NCBI RefSeq assembly: GCF_963675165.1 | Contig: NC_087381.1 | Span: 2,356,001-2,420,000, forward strand | DNA: 64,000 nucleotides | From: Halichondria panicea | Taxonomy: Eukaryota > Porifera > Demospongiae > Suberitida > Halichondriidae | Direction of reading: 5' to 3' | In this document: piece after piece, positions 1 to 24,300 of the stretch | How the letters are laid out: every line of letters starts with the position of its first letter | Position numbering within the stretch: position 1 is the stretch's first letter | The notes under the pieces: model-generated | Database searches by the model: none | Seen by the model: only the letters and a program-made list of their open reading frames with translations | What the model was told of the DNA's origin: nothing | Translations under genes and position numbers: made by a program

Positions 1-130
1 AGCTCATACATTGTAAGCTTTTTAGAGAGGTGGCCGTTCCTGAGAGGTTGCTGCATGTGCATTGAAGTTATTGTAGTTTCAATCTGGACATGAACTCTTG
101 ACCGTTTTGGTGAGGAGGTTCCAATGTATT
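1..130 (-). mobile_element. Terminal part of a TA-target MITE (MITE-A), cut by the window edge
   Basis: This is the inner part and one terminus of the same non-autonomous element seen whole at 15920-16388. Read in reverse it shares that element's stretches about the rise from the terminus (AACCTCC) and the later GGTTGC region. Because related fragments sit at 32830-32975 and 62360-62646, in the first introns of RTK2 and RTK3, the insertion appears to predate the RTK duplications. Confidence 0.7.
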
Positions 131-839
131 GATTAATAGTGGTGTAATGCCCCGACAGCGATCACGCCTAAAGGCAGAGAATTGTAAATTGACATCGAAC
201 TGACTACCGTATATAGAAACTGGATATAAGCGTATCTTTATTTTCAACGCATGGTCAACTGCAGATTTTTTGTACTCGAATTGAAACGCTTTTCCAATTG
301 TGCAAAGGTTAGAATGTGAGACAAAAATGAGCTCCTTTTGTTCCAGTTCCTGGTCAATATGAATGTGAATTTAAACATTGTGTAAAATGAACTGTAACAT
401 AATAGTATGATATAGATCCAGTTAGGGATGCCTGCTTGCTCACGAGCCAGCTCTCATCACAGAGACGTTCGGTTATTGGGTGGGGCTTGAAAATGACTAC
501 ATTATATAATATTATAGGGCCTGGCGCATTCTCAAAAATAAGTGTGTAGAGCTCTGGTATTGACCCCCATGAGCACATGCGCTATAATAATCCAGTTTCT
601 ATAATGGTATGCTTGTGAGCTGGTTGTGCACAATAATCGATTATGCAGATTAATTCATGTGAGACACATGTTCTTTAAAATTTATACTGCATGGCTTTGC
701 ATTTCCACAATTATGCCTGTATATATGCTCACTAACAGGAAGGGGCCTCATCTTTAATAATATTGATGTTAACTGCATTTAAATGCATGCATGCCTTTAA
801 ATGATACTAATTTTATGACATGTCTATGCAGTAGCAGAG
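131..839. other. Intronic DNA, probably intron 1 of RTK1
   Basis: No coding signal is visible. Blocks of this stretch (for example about 195-260) recur at 33065-33140 and 62826-62960, which lie in intron 1 of RTK2 and RTK3. This is the main reason for assigning the whole left edge of the window to intron 1 of RTK1. Confidence 0.5.
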
Positions 840-1230
840 CAGTGGCGGATCCAGAGGGGGTTCTTTGGGTTCAATTGAACCTCCCCTTTGAGAAAGAAGT
901 GAGTGGGAGGCTCAAGCAACTAGTTAGCAAGTTGTTCCTTTCTTACTAGCTTTCACATGCACTTCTCACTTACCTTTAGTCTTTGTTAGTCCTGCAAAGC
1001 CGTTTGTCTGTGTAGTTTCAGTGACTATGAAGGCTAAAAACTCTCCAGCGAGTGCATGCAGACTGCTTCATGAAAAGTGATGACCTTTTTTTTAGGAAAA
1101 AATTTGGTGTGTTAATGCGCATGCTTACTGTTTAGAAGAAGTGACGACCTTTTTTTTAGGTAAATTTAACAGTCCTTGACCCGCTCAGAGCCCTGGAACC
1201 CCCCTTTCAATAATCCTAGATCCGCCACTG
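840..1230. mobile_element. MITE-B, 391 bp, CAGTGGCGGATC termini
   Basis: The element starts CAGTGGCGGATCCAGA and ends with the inverted form TAGATCCGCCACTG. It has no coding capacity. A second member with the same ends and a different core is at 32517-32770, and a lone end of the family is near 19063-19078. Confidence 0.75.
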
Positions 1231-1340
1231 CAGAGGAGGTTGGCCACGCGTCATCAATCATGTGACATTCCTAAGGTCTCTGCTCACGTTACCATAGATA
1301 CAGAATAACTGTAATAAAAAAGTTATGGATACTCTTTCTT

Positions 1341-1625
1341 TGCTGACTTGTAACACCGGACTAGCTGTGTCTGTTGTCTGGCTGGACCAAGATTAGCTAG
1401 ACTATAGGGTAGAGTATAGTTCTGTACTTCAGCGGTGCTGTATGCAGCTTGCATTGTACTGGCTGGCAAGAATCTAGTAAACACTGTATGCACTGATAAC
1501 TCGCCAGAATAGAGGGGATTGGTGGGGATCAGATTGGTTAATGAAAGTTTTATATCAAAAGAAGCCAGAGAGGCACATAACGTTTGCCTTCAGTCTCTAA
1601 TGTGACCGTGCAACATCAGCTAGAA
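1341..1625. repeat. Dispersed repeat shared with 28978-29235
   Basis: About 250 bp here, around the shared stretch GTACTGGCTGGCAAGAATCT, matches 28978-29235 in the same orientation. It does not encode a recognisable protein. It is probably part of an interspersed element whose ends I could not define. Confidence 0.6.
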
Positions 1626-2051
1626 GTTTACATAGAACTCATTGTCAATTTTTGTGCCAGCTCAGCAAAAACGCAAAAAAAGTGGTGCACGTGATCGTGT
1701 CCAACCTCCTCTGATGCAGTAGTAGGTTAGTTAAATCTCAGACTCAGGTATAGAGCTACTTACTGACTTTAGGCTGTGTTTTTATGATCGACATTTTCGG
1801 TCCTTAATTATTTTATTTTTGAAATCAAATTTCCAGGCAGTTATTATTCCTCACACTACACGTATTCTTCATAATTATATAGGACATATAAAACAGAAAT
1901 GCACAGAAAATGTTGCACTACGTATATATATATATATATCCTGTTCAATGGTTACGTACAGGAAATTTAGATCTTCTTAATTCCTGTGAAATGATTATAA
2001 TTATATTATAATAGATGGAGCGCATTATATGGTTCGCAGAAACACTACATG

Positions 2052-2598
2052 CATGGTCTCAACGGCTAATTGCTGTGTATACATAATCAGCTGATATACC
2101 GTGTTGATCATTTATTTAGCTGAATATATACTTAGCTAAATAAAGGATCAAACACGGTATATCAACACAGCAATTAGCCATTGAAACCATGTAAAACTAC
2201 TCAACGGCTAATTGCTGTGTATACATAATCAGCTGATATACCGTGTTGATCATTTATTTAGCTAAATATATACTTAGCTAAATAAAGGATCAAACATGAT
2301 ATATCAACACAGCAATTAGCCATTGAGACCATGTAAAACTATATAATTATACTCATATGCTAAGTGGCACCTTATTTATTGTATATTAGATCTTCTTAAT
2401 TCCTGTGAAATAATATTATAATAGATGGAGCGCATTATATAGGTTCACAAAAACACTACATGGTCTCAACGGCTAATTGCTGTGTATACATAATCAGCTG
2501 ATATACCGTGCTGATCATTTATTTAGCTAAATATATACTTAGCTAAATAAATAATCAAACACGATATATCAACACAGCAATTAGCCATTGAGACCATG
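2052..2598. repeat. Three copies of a ~140-bp palindromic element
   Basis: Copies lie at about 2052-2191, 2200-2333 and 2459-2598. Each begins CATGGTCTCAACGGCTAATT and ends with the near-complement, so each could fold into one long hairpin. Copies one and two are back to back; the third is separated by a repeat of the flank at 1967-2050. The matching part of RTK2 (33768-33860) keeps only a shortened remnant. Confidence 0.75.
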
Positions 2599-2599
2599 T

Positions 2600-2707
2600 A
2601 AAACTATATAATTATACTCAATATGCTAAGTGGCACCTTATTTATTGAATAAATAATGAATATACAATAAATAAGGTGCCACTTAGCATTGAGTATATAT
2701 AGTTTTA
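2600..2707. repeat. 108-bp palindrome
   Basis: The left arm contains TGCTAAGTGGCACCTTATTT and the right arm carries its complement, around a short AT-rich loop near 2650. It lies directly after the palindromic triplet. One arm survives in the corresponding RTK2 intron near 33846-33870. Confidence 0.7.
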
Positions 2708-3475
2708 CTTATGGCAATGTTTGTACAGAGCAGAACGATATTGATTTCGCGTACTAATACGCTCTGTGTTATATACTCATTCGCTCCTGGTATAATATAA
2801 TTTATGGTAATCTATCAAGGCGTATATATATATTTAGTTGCAGCATCTATCTAGCCTGCATGCATGCATGGACTGAACCAAGCCTATATATATACACACA
2901 TGTGCAGTAATTTCAAGCCGGGTGGATCTCTGACACTTACAATCTTTGCAAGATAAATAGTAGCTGGCTCAGTTCTTGAAGCTCAATAGCCGCTGAATTT
3001 AATCTCAAGTTCCCAGTACTCCTCTTGATCTGTTGTTGCTACTGGAGGTCCTTTTATAGTGCTGTGGTCATGTAGTATATAAGTCAGATATGCTGTATAT
3101 AGCGCAACATTTTCGAGGGGCTTAATTTTCGCTGATTTCGTGGGTTAGCAATCCTATATACGAAACAAAAATTATTCCTTAATTATCTGTATATAACGTG
3201 CAAAAATTAAAGGCCTGGCTTCCAGTAAACAGACATTCCACGAACATTGTGCAACGAAATGGATTAATGTTTGTTTCAATTATAGTTGTGAGATATTAAG
3301 TCAACATTGAAATAATAACTTAAAATTATTCATTATTGAGTCAACGTTGAAAGTGAAAGAAGCCTAGTTTAATAATATAAATCGTATCACAGTATATTAT
3401 GTGCATGAGTGATGGCTGGCCTATATAATAATACTGATAATTGTGCATATTGTATAGTTCATTTCGTGCCTGCAG

Positions 3476-15521
<12,046 letters not shown>

Positions 15522-15919
15522 GCGAGTCACTAATGAACAGAGCAACTAATGTGATGAGAATTGAACTAACTAATTATCTCAATGATAGATTGATTAAATT
15601 TTGTTATAGATTAATGACTATTATAGATTAATGACTGCAATGCAGCATGCAACAACTTTTGCTGTGACATTAATTTTTATTGTTTTACTCACAAGTTTAT
15701 AGCTAGTACAAAAAAACTGCTGTACATAACATAGAAACACATGATATATTATTATAAGAAGTCAGATATACACATGCAGCAAGTGAATACTACACTGGGA
15801 AAAAGCGTGCTATAATTATATGCGACTGTTTTAGTGTGCTCACCACACTTCATTTTTACAGTGTAATCATGAAACGGCACTATAGATTTACACCTCTACT
15901 TTTATCATAATTATAATTA

Positions 15920-16388
15920 CAGTGGAACCTCCATTAACGACCACCTCCAAAGAGCAACCACACGCTATATAACGGCCAAGAGCTCAGGTCCGGATTGAAA
16001 CTACAATGACTTCAATGTAAAGCAACCTCTCAGGAGCGACCACCTCTCTACTCCGTATAACGAGCAACTTTCTAGTCCCCAACTAGCTTTAGCAATGGAA
16101 AATTACCTCCCAGAACGGACAGCCACACCCAGAATTAGCAGAAAATTATTGCTGAGATAGCATTATTTTGTACAATCGTGAAAACCTGGCTGTAGCTTGT
16201 CTCTACAGCCTTTTCAAAGCTTGTATGAGCTAAAGAAGCAGTTAGCAAAGCTCCAAGATTCATTTGCAGCAAGAAATGAGTCATAGAAAATACATAGCTG
16301 GCAATCGAAACCTCCCAAGGAAGACCACCTCTCTATAACGGCCAAAAGGCTGGTCCCCAATGGTGTCCGTTTTATGGAGGTTCCACTG
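15920..16388. mobile_element. MITE-A, complete, 469 bp, TA target duplication
   Basis: The ends are CAGTGGAACCTCC and GGAGGTTCCACTG, flanked by TA on both sides. The paralogous site downstream of RTK2, near 45459, is empty, reading straight from ATTA into CACGCAACC. The insertion therefore postdates the RTK duplication. TA target and CAGT ends suggest mobilisation by a Tc1/mariner-type transposase. The element itself is non-coding. Confidence 0.85.
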
Positions 16389-16390
16389 TA

Positions 16391-16770
16391 CACACAACCT
16401 TACATCTTCTTCATAAGCAGGGGCATAGCTTAATGGTTTCCTAGTTGCCCAGAAACCCCCTTGCTTGCTGAAAAATGGGTGGGGCTGATCATGTGCTGAA
16501 GTTAATATTGACCACAAGTAGAGTAAGTAACCGATCTTTGCCAGATACCTATAATCGGCGGCTATTGTTCGAAGCACAAGACGATTTTGCACAAAACTAA
16601 CTACATGGACCTACAGATGAGTAAGAAAGTAACAGCTCCTAAAAATTTGGAAAGAATAACTCGCTTGCGGACGGAGTGGTGGTCATGAGAAGTGAGCTGC
16701 CGAATTGATTAATTGTCGTCAGTGAGACATTTATCTCCGTCTTTGCACGCTTACTAAGTACTGAAACCAC
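16391..16770. other. Intergenic DNA, nothing recognised
   Basis: The homology between the 3' flanks of RTK1 and RTK2 ends near 16415. Beyond that I saw no exon, RNA gene or defined repeat. Confidence 0.4.
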
Positions 16771-18108
16771 TAGCCTCGATCCCAGGCCGATCCGTCTCTA
16801 ATTGAACGCTAGGTCGCCTCCTCGGCCTGGTATTGATTGTATCTGGGCGTGTATCTGGGCATGTGCTGTGGTTGCTGTGGTTGCTCAGGTATTCGCTAAA
16901 TAAGAGCGAATACCTGAGCAAGGTGGAGCGAATAGAACACTAATAGTGTATGTAAGCATACTTACTCCGTAAAATCACCGTTAAATCACAAAGAACTCCG
17001 TGTCATAGGTCTATTCGTTTAGTTTGTCATAGATATAGGCTTAGCTAGTTAGAGTGTGAGGAGCTGTCTTGTGCGAAGGAAGAAGGAGCATCACTCTTGT
17101 GAAAGAACAGACCTAGGTTCTCAAGTTTCTGCTATCAGTGGCTACCTTTGATTGACTACACAATTTAATACAAGCGCTTGATTAGACTATTGATTGCCAG
17201 ATACACTTGGTAGAGTCTATCCTCAGACTCTGGCCATCGATCTCTTGTATACTATGCTCAGGGGTGTCCACAAGTGGCTGGGCCTGGGATGTATTGTCAA
17301 GGTGAGCGATATAAATCAATAATCCCCTTTCATCATTGGAAATTGTACACTATAGCCTATAGCCCAATCCTTGGTATCTGGATCAAGATATGACATTACG
17401 GCACTGACACTGGTGTTGTGTTAGCCTCCTTCACCGGCCTTCAAGGAAGTGCGGCCTGGGATCGTGGCTAGTTTGTGTGGACCATCACTGTGAGTTACAA
17501 AATGTATAGTGGAATGGTGAATTTAAGTTCATACTAATTTGTATACAGGAGCAAAATGGAACCTTCCCCTCCAACCCCCGTCGTACTCCTCCTAGCTGAT
17601 GGGTGTGAACTAATTGAAAGAGGATGCCCCAGTGCCACTCGTGTCCTTCCCAAGGGTCCGATCTTATAGAACTACCTGCACTAAAACTACGGACGTGGAA
17701 TGGCTCTTTCAACACTTGTGGTTGCTATCCTGACCAGTGACGTCAGGATTCTACTGTCTCTTGATGCACTGTGAACACACAATCTTTGTTATGCCACCTG
17801 AAGGCTTAGCAGGCATATCCAACACAGTAATTATTAAGTCTTTCTGGAAGCTCTTGTTTGAGATCTTCGCTTCTAAACATCTGCATTTATTATGGACGCA
17901 TGCAGTACTGCTGTGCACAGTATTAATTTCTAGTGTCATTATATCATTATTATATCACTGTATTTTTAGCCAACTGTGATGAACTGAAGATTTTACAGTA
18001 CATAGCTGATACTTACCAGTTTCCGGTCACGCCCAGATACAATCAATACCAGGCCGAGGAGGCGACCTAGCGTTCAATTAGAGACGGATCGGCCTAGGAT
18101 CGAGGCTA
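16771..18108. mobile_element. 1.34-kb non-autonomous DNA transposon with 81-bp terminal inverted repeats
   Basis: The left arm 16771-16851 (TAGCCTCGATCCCAGGCCGA onward) is matched by the reverse complement at 18028-18108. The termini belong to the TAGCC...GGCTA family also seen at 4940-5519 and 39761-40361. A 40-bp hairpin, GCTCAGGTATTCGC and its complement, lies at 16883-16922. No transposase frame was seen. I could not find a clear 9-bp target duplication for this copy. Confidence 0.8.
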
Positions 18109-18261
18109 CTAGCTAGCTAGCTAGCTCTACGCAAGTCTATAATGGGACTTCCCCTGGCTGAGTATGGGATTTTCCCTAGTCACGTATGACCGAAAGTGGG
18201 CGTAACCCCAAAAAATTCTCGCTGCGCGCGACTTTCACTACTCGCGCTGCGCGCTCGTTCA

Positions 18262-19046
18262 GTTTGGACCATAGATTGAAAAGGAAGGGGATTGGAAACG
18301 AAAATTTTTGCGTGAAACACTCCGCGTTATAGGGCGTGGCTAAAACTACAAAGGGATTATTTTATAGTCAGCATGCTCATTACCTGTCTTGGCTGCCATA
18401 CAATGTGCTGTACATAGAAATGGTGAAATTGATCACTTTTAATGTTGAATATTCTAAAAAGTAAAGAGAATAATTAGCTCTAAAAGGTCGACTAAGCAAC
18501 GCAACCACTATCACTAAACAAATAAATGCTATAAAAGAAGAAATAGCCCTTACTATGAAGTCATGAGAGGTCAAGGCCCGTGGTGTGTCTAAAAGTATAC
18601 TAAAGCAGTTTGAAGGACTATACTGCAAACGTTTATGAACAGTAAAGCTTATCCATGGCATGAAACCATTCTATGTAGCACTTAGATACATAATAACCAA
18701 GTCAAGCAATGTCTTTTACTGTTTAGGCTTCGCAGCAGGGAAAGAGAAAAGTTGACCTGGAGTAATTCAAGCTATACTCAACAAAAACTAAAAACAGAGT
18801 AAAGACAGCGGACCTAGACAAGTTAGAGCTTGTCAGTGGTGTAAACTTACTTCTCTAGAGTAACCTCCCAGCCTTTGAGTGATCGCTAGTGGATAGGAGA
18901 GCTAGAAACAGTTGAAATACAACCAAAGTACGGTCAAAACAAAAATAATCGCGAGCGCGAAATCATAACGCGGAGTGTTTCAACCATTTACACAGGGAGG
19001 CCTGGTCGTTTCCAATCCCCTTCCTTTTCAATCTATGGTTTGGACC
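18262..19046. mobile_element. ~785-bp inverted-repeat element
   Basis: The arm 18262-18330 (GTTTGGACCATAGATTGAAA onward, including AAACACTCCGCGTTAT) is matched in reverse at 18966-19046. The interior has no recognised gene. A MITE-B end (GATCCGCCACTG) follows at about 19067. Confidence 0.65.
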
Positions 19047-19477
19047 CCCCCTTTCATTTTTCCTGGATCCGCCACTGGAGGCGGGTATTCGAGACTAATC
19101 TACAATCACAACTAAAAGCTAGGGAAGACAATTAACCTAGCTGCATGCATGCCATGCAGTGACATTTCTGGATCTGTTCTCTTAAAGGTCACTATACTTC
19201 AGTTTAATGCTTCCAATGCTTTGTTCAATACTTTCCCCCATAACATTGCCCAATCTATGTATTATGCTAGAGGTCCTCCACCAGACAAGTACAATGCATG
19301 CAGGAGGTATAGTTGTCCAGTGGAGTAAGGTTCCTGAGGGTAGGACACATGTGTTATACTGTTATACGAGAAGTCAGTATGTTTTCCTTGAGGTGTTGAG
19401 CCTACGCTCCATGCACACATGGACATTGAGCGCATGTGAGTTAGATCTATTGATCTGCTTACAGCTAGTGTAGATCT

Positions 19478-21096
19478 ATAGATATACCATAGATAGTGTG
19501 GAAAGGGATTGGAAACGGATCGCAATCGTCGGCCAGTCCAGGCTGCGCAGGAAGTTAATTCACTGCACCGGAAGCTAATAATAGTTTCTTCACATCACCT
19601 TGGGATATATGGGATGGCAGCACAGATTACAGAGCAGACAGACAGCATATGAGACTTGAGAAGAGCTAGAGCTAAAGAGCAGTGATGAGCATTGAAGGTA
19701 TAAGTCCAAAATACCAGTCTACATTTGTATAGCTTGCTTGTCCAATTTAATATTGTCCCTTTTAATTAATATTAATTAATACAGAGAAACACTCTATACT
19801 GAGATCGAGAGAAGCCACTAAGCCTCTGTTTGTGAAGACGAAGGATTCAAGATATTTAGCAGTGCCAGCATCATGTAACTGCAGTGACTTTAGCAACAAA
19901 GTTGTAGCTATGAATGGATGATTTACGAGGGAAATACAATTTAATAGCTTAATCACTTTAGCGTATTGTGTATTCACACTCTTATACTCTTAGTATTATA
20001 GTTGATTCAATTCATAATTATAATTACGGTTGTTTGATCACACGTAAAAAAATAATTATGTGCATCAAATAGAAATGTAGTTAAACACTTCAAGAGGGTT
20101 CTAGCCGATTCGCTCACTCAGAAAGGCACTTGCATCAGGGAGGATGAACAGGTCCCCTACCATGTCAATGAATGATTTGACTGCAAAGGGACGAGGGGAG
20201 TTTTAGGTTTACAATACACATTGTATATATACGTACCTGACTGTAAACTTCAGTCCTTGTGGCATCACTACAGCATGCATCTTAAGCTCCTTACGGCTAG
20301 AAACAGATTTTTCCCAGTATCCCAGTCGTCCAGATATTCATTCTCCAACCCTATAGTATATATCACCCATGGGTAAGTAAACAAGACGGTAGTAACATAA
20401 TAACGTATGACCAGTATATACATGTACGTACGTCAATTTGTAAATATACATGTAGACTAAACATCACAGCTACTGCCAAAATAAGGCTTTGTTCAGTCAA
20501 ATAAGGGTGCCCATTCCACAATATACAGTACTCACTACAATATAAAAGCATTTAGAAATACCCAAGACAAATTATAAGCCAAAGAGAGGTACGGAAAAGT
20601 GAACATAAATTCCGGTAAATTTTGCCATTAAATTTTTATCACATGTTGTGAACTTTCCTTAGTACTTAGCAGTGCCAATTCAACACCATTCCATTCCTCA
20701 TCTAATTCTCTATTCAACAAAGTCAAAATAGTAAATATTGCTTGTATAACAACAAAGATATAGGTACAGAAAGTCATTCCCAGTTGAATATGCCGCTAAT
20801 TTCACTAATATAGGCCTGGAAATCCAGGCCCCAATTAATAATTAGCACCTACATGGTAAGAGAGGCTCTAATAAATACTGCTACTGGTCTTAGTGCTATT
20901 GAAAGTGTTACCTTTGTCCAAGAATAGGAGAAAACCTTGTCTTTGGTATCTCTGAACGTGCGTAATTTAGCGCTTGTAGCTGCGTTAATTGAAGCCTGGA
21001 CTGCCCGCTGGCCTTTGCGTTTATTACACACACTTGATAAGCCCACGTGATCCCGTTTCCAATCCCTTTCTACACTATATCTATGGATATACTATA
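19478..21096. mobile_element. ~1.6-kb inverted-repeat element upstream of GABABR-A
   Basis: The left end near 19478-19520 (GATAGTGTGGAAAGGGATTG) is matched in reverse near 21045-21096. Imperfect inverted similarity continues inward (19520-19580 against 20955-21015). Scattered open frames inside have no recognisable homology. Its right end lies about 300 bp before the GABABR-A start, so it may affect that gene's upstream region. Confidence 0.6.
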
Positions 21097-21099
21097 GAT

Positions 21100-21140
21100 A
21101 TACTATTATTATTATTATTATTATTGGTTATTATTATTAT
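21100..21140 (+). repeat. (ATT)n microsatellite upstream of GABABR-A
   Basis: This is a run of about 12 ATT units with one interruption. The paralogous upstream region of GABABR-B has the same repeat on the opposite strand (52746-52775). GABABR-C has none. Confidence 0.85.
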
Positions 21141-21396
21141 GGTTATTCCCAAGTTATATACGGTAGATCTATATGATGAGCGTTATTTGGATGGTTATTG
21201 TAACTTCTCGCACAAGGGAAAACAAGGTGCTTGCATGCATTTAGTATAAGTTTGCATGGATTGCACACAATAATTATCATTGAGACAGACTATTACTATG
21301 TATATATAGATCTATATACTTACTGTAGCATTTCAGCCTACTTTGACTGATAGATCTATATAGGCTATATATAGCTGTTCGTTTCTATTGACTACT
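21141..21396 (+). promoter_or_regulatory. Conserved 5' flank of the GABABR genes
   Basis: The roughly 250 bp before the start codon is shared with 52463-52720 and 60592-60830 (both reverse strand), including GATAGATCTATATAGGCTAT just before the start. Conservation among the copies may simply reflect recent duplication. No promoter motif can be assigned with confidence. Confidence 0.35.
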
Positions 21397-24300
21397 ATGC
21401 TTAGTTCAAGTTTATTTTCGCTGCTGTGTGTAACTCTCACTCTCATCTGTGGTGGAAGCACTGAAGGGCAAAATAATGATTTACCAGTTTATCCAACGGT
21501 TTCTCTTGATCCTGACATTGGCTCCCTTTACTTTGGATTATTGGTTGGAGGTTCACTTGAGAATAGCTCAGTACTTGCAGCTGTGAGATTGTCTCTCGAC
21601 ATCATCAATAATCGCTCAGACATTTTGAGTGGATATTCTCTTCACTACACTCTGACTTATTCTGGTGTAAATAGTGATATATATATATATATATATAATG
21701 TAAACTGTGTATAAGTGTATAGTGCAGTACATATAATTATATAGTTATACATGCTGCTCTTCTAGTGGCAGGTTGACTGCACATGCAGGGACTGAGACAA
21801 GTTTTATTTCAATGCAGTGCTATGGAAGTGACTTGGTGGATAAGACCTTCACACAACTGGATGGCAGACCAGATGGCTGTAAGAAACTTGGCTTGATCAC
21901 TGCAGGTTGCACCAGTACATCACTTGTTTCGTCTTATGTGGGCAATCACTTCAATGTCCCTGAGGTATGGAAATTGTTCACTATATTATTATATGCATGC
22001 CCATGTACACAATTATATAGAGGCAACTATATATAGCTATAGGTTTCCTGTATTAACTTTGTGTCTTGAACAAAAGTTTTGTATACAATCTCCATTATCG
22101 CATGTCATTATTATAGTCTCTGCATGCATGGGCGTGATATCGAAACGAATAATTTTGTTGAGCAGATACTGTGCTCTCAGACTGTACAAAGTGATGCAAG
22201 AGATTTGAATGTGTTTAGAACTCATCCCTCCAAGTTAGTGCTTGTACCTGCTCTCGTTAGCATCATAGCCTCTTATGAATGGACGAAAGTGGCTCTCATG
22301 GTGGAGAACAAGCAAGAATACACACCAGTATGTTGAAACTATGAGCAACAGTATTAACGTGAGGCTATAATATAGATGTTGTTTAGTGGTATGACACTTT
22401 TCCTTACTTATAGACACCTTCGCATGCTCTTCCTCGCTCATACAAAAGGGAGTGTATACGAATATCTATTTTGTATAGACCGGCCGTTCATACTAATCAA
22501 TGGAGTTTATAATCGAGGCTAAATGCTTTGACCACAGAAGAATGCTAAAATAATGTGCATGCATAATATTTATAGATGATTAAAGCGTTGAAGGAGGAAG
22601 TGATGGACCTGAACATTACCCTCTCTGTCACAACTATGGATCTGCAAGGAGACTCGCTGAAAGTGATCGGGAGCTGTGGCAAAGATATATTTGTAAGATC
22701 TTTCCTGCGCTCGTTACTGTCAGAATCATGACTTTAAATAAATACAGGACTCTGATGTAAGGATATTCATACTGGTGATGTCTTCGGAAATGACTCGACA
22801 CTTGCTTTGTCAGGTACGAATATAGCAGTCGTGAATATCGCCCTGAGTATATAGATCATGATACTGATTAGTTCCTCCGGTAACTATAGATCCTTTCCCA
22901 TTGTGAATACAGGCATTCAAGCAAAGTGTGAAGTATCCCAAACATGAGTTTGTATTGGTTAGTGAGCAAAACAGCAACTGGTGGGTATCATCACAATCAG
23001 AGGATGGACGTTACGGCTGCTCTTCTAATCAACGAGCTGATGTGCTGAGCCATTCACTTGGACTGCAACTAAATCAAGATCACATTGTTCGTAAACAGCA
23101 GGTAATCAAAGTGAGATTACTCTTCATATATACCTTGAGAGGTATATATATAGCTAGCTATGTACATACATCACAGTAAGTCATCCACTAGCTTAATATG
23201 TGGTAATTTTAAAATCTTTGTGTGTTTTTCCCAGAATATTTCTGAGGATACTGATATCTCTAACTTTACTGGTGGATCACAGGCTAAGTATTGCTACGAT
23301 GCTGTCTGGACACTTGCTTTGGCACTCAACAAAACCGTGACAGGTATACCAAAAGTTTAATTGTGCTCCAAATATTCAAATTCCATCCAGAGTTTGGTGA
23401 TATCGACTGCACTTATCAAGACTCTCAAATGGATCAGTTGTACAATAATATTCAAGAAACTGACTTCATTGGAAAAACAGTAAGTGGATTATAATAAACA
23501 ATAAACAAATTGTATGCATGACTGTACAATAACATCATTTCAACCATTCATAAGGATTCATTTTGTAAGACCATAATCATAAGTATAGCAGGAAATATTC
23601 ATGAAGTGCAAACATTTCGCGTTTTTCGAGGACTGAACTGTCCTGCTAACGGTGTTATAATTATGATTGCCCACTACGTACATTAAACTAATTGTCTATT
23701 ATTAACACCCTAGCTATTATTATTATCAGGTTGAATCATGACACTAAAGTCTTAAAGGCCGCCTCTTTTATTACAACCATTGTTTGTTTGACCAATGGCC
23801 ACCATTAAAGACAAATTTCTCTCAGTGCTATATTATTATAGTTACATATCATTGATCTTTGCATGCAATCCTCATTACATGGAGGTGCTTGGCTGCTTGC
23901 AGGGTCATGTGAGATTTACCGAGGGCGGGGAGCGATCGACTGATGACATTGAGATACTTGTGATACAATATCAAACTGAAGAGTCACAATGGAATAACTT
24001 GAATACTGCAACTATAGGATCGTACATGCACAGCGAATTGACACTTTATGGCAACAAAACCATATGGCCAGGTAGGGTATGGTGAATCTTCATTTCTGTT
24101 ATAATTCATCTCGTTCTGTATAGATGGAATTCCATATGATGGCAAGCTTGTCAGTGTGATAGTTACCGTGTCCACTCCATTAGCTGTTGTTTATTATTTC
24201 TTCGCAACTGCTGGTATCATCTCAACACTAGTCTGTTGTGTATTCAATTATGCCTACAGGAAAACAAAGTGGGTTTATTATCAGTTACGCTCTGCTCATA

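Noticed and set aside
3409..3475. ATG at 3409 as the start of RTK1
   Set aside because: It gives no signal peptide, the RTK2 equivalent is out of frame, and TGCCTGCAG at 3467-3475 is a good acceptor that fits the distant first exon found for RTK2.
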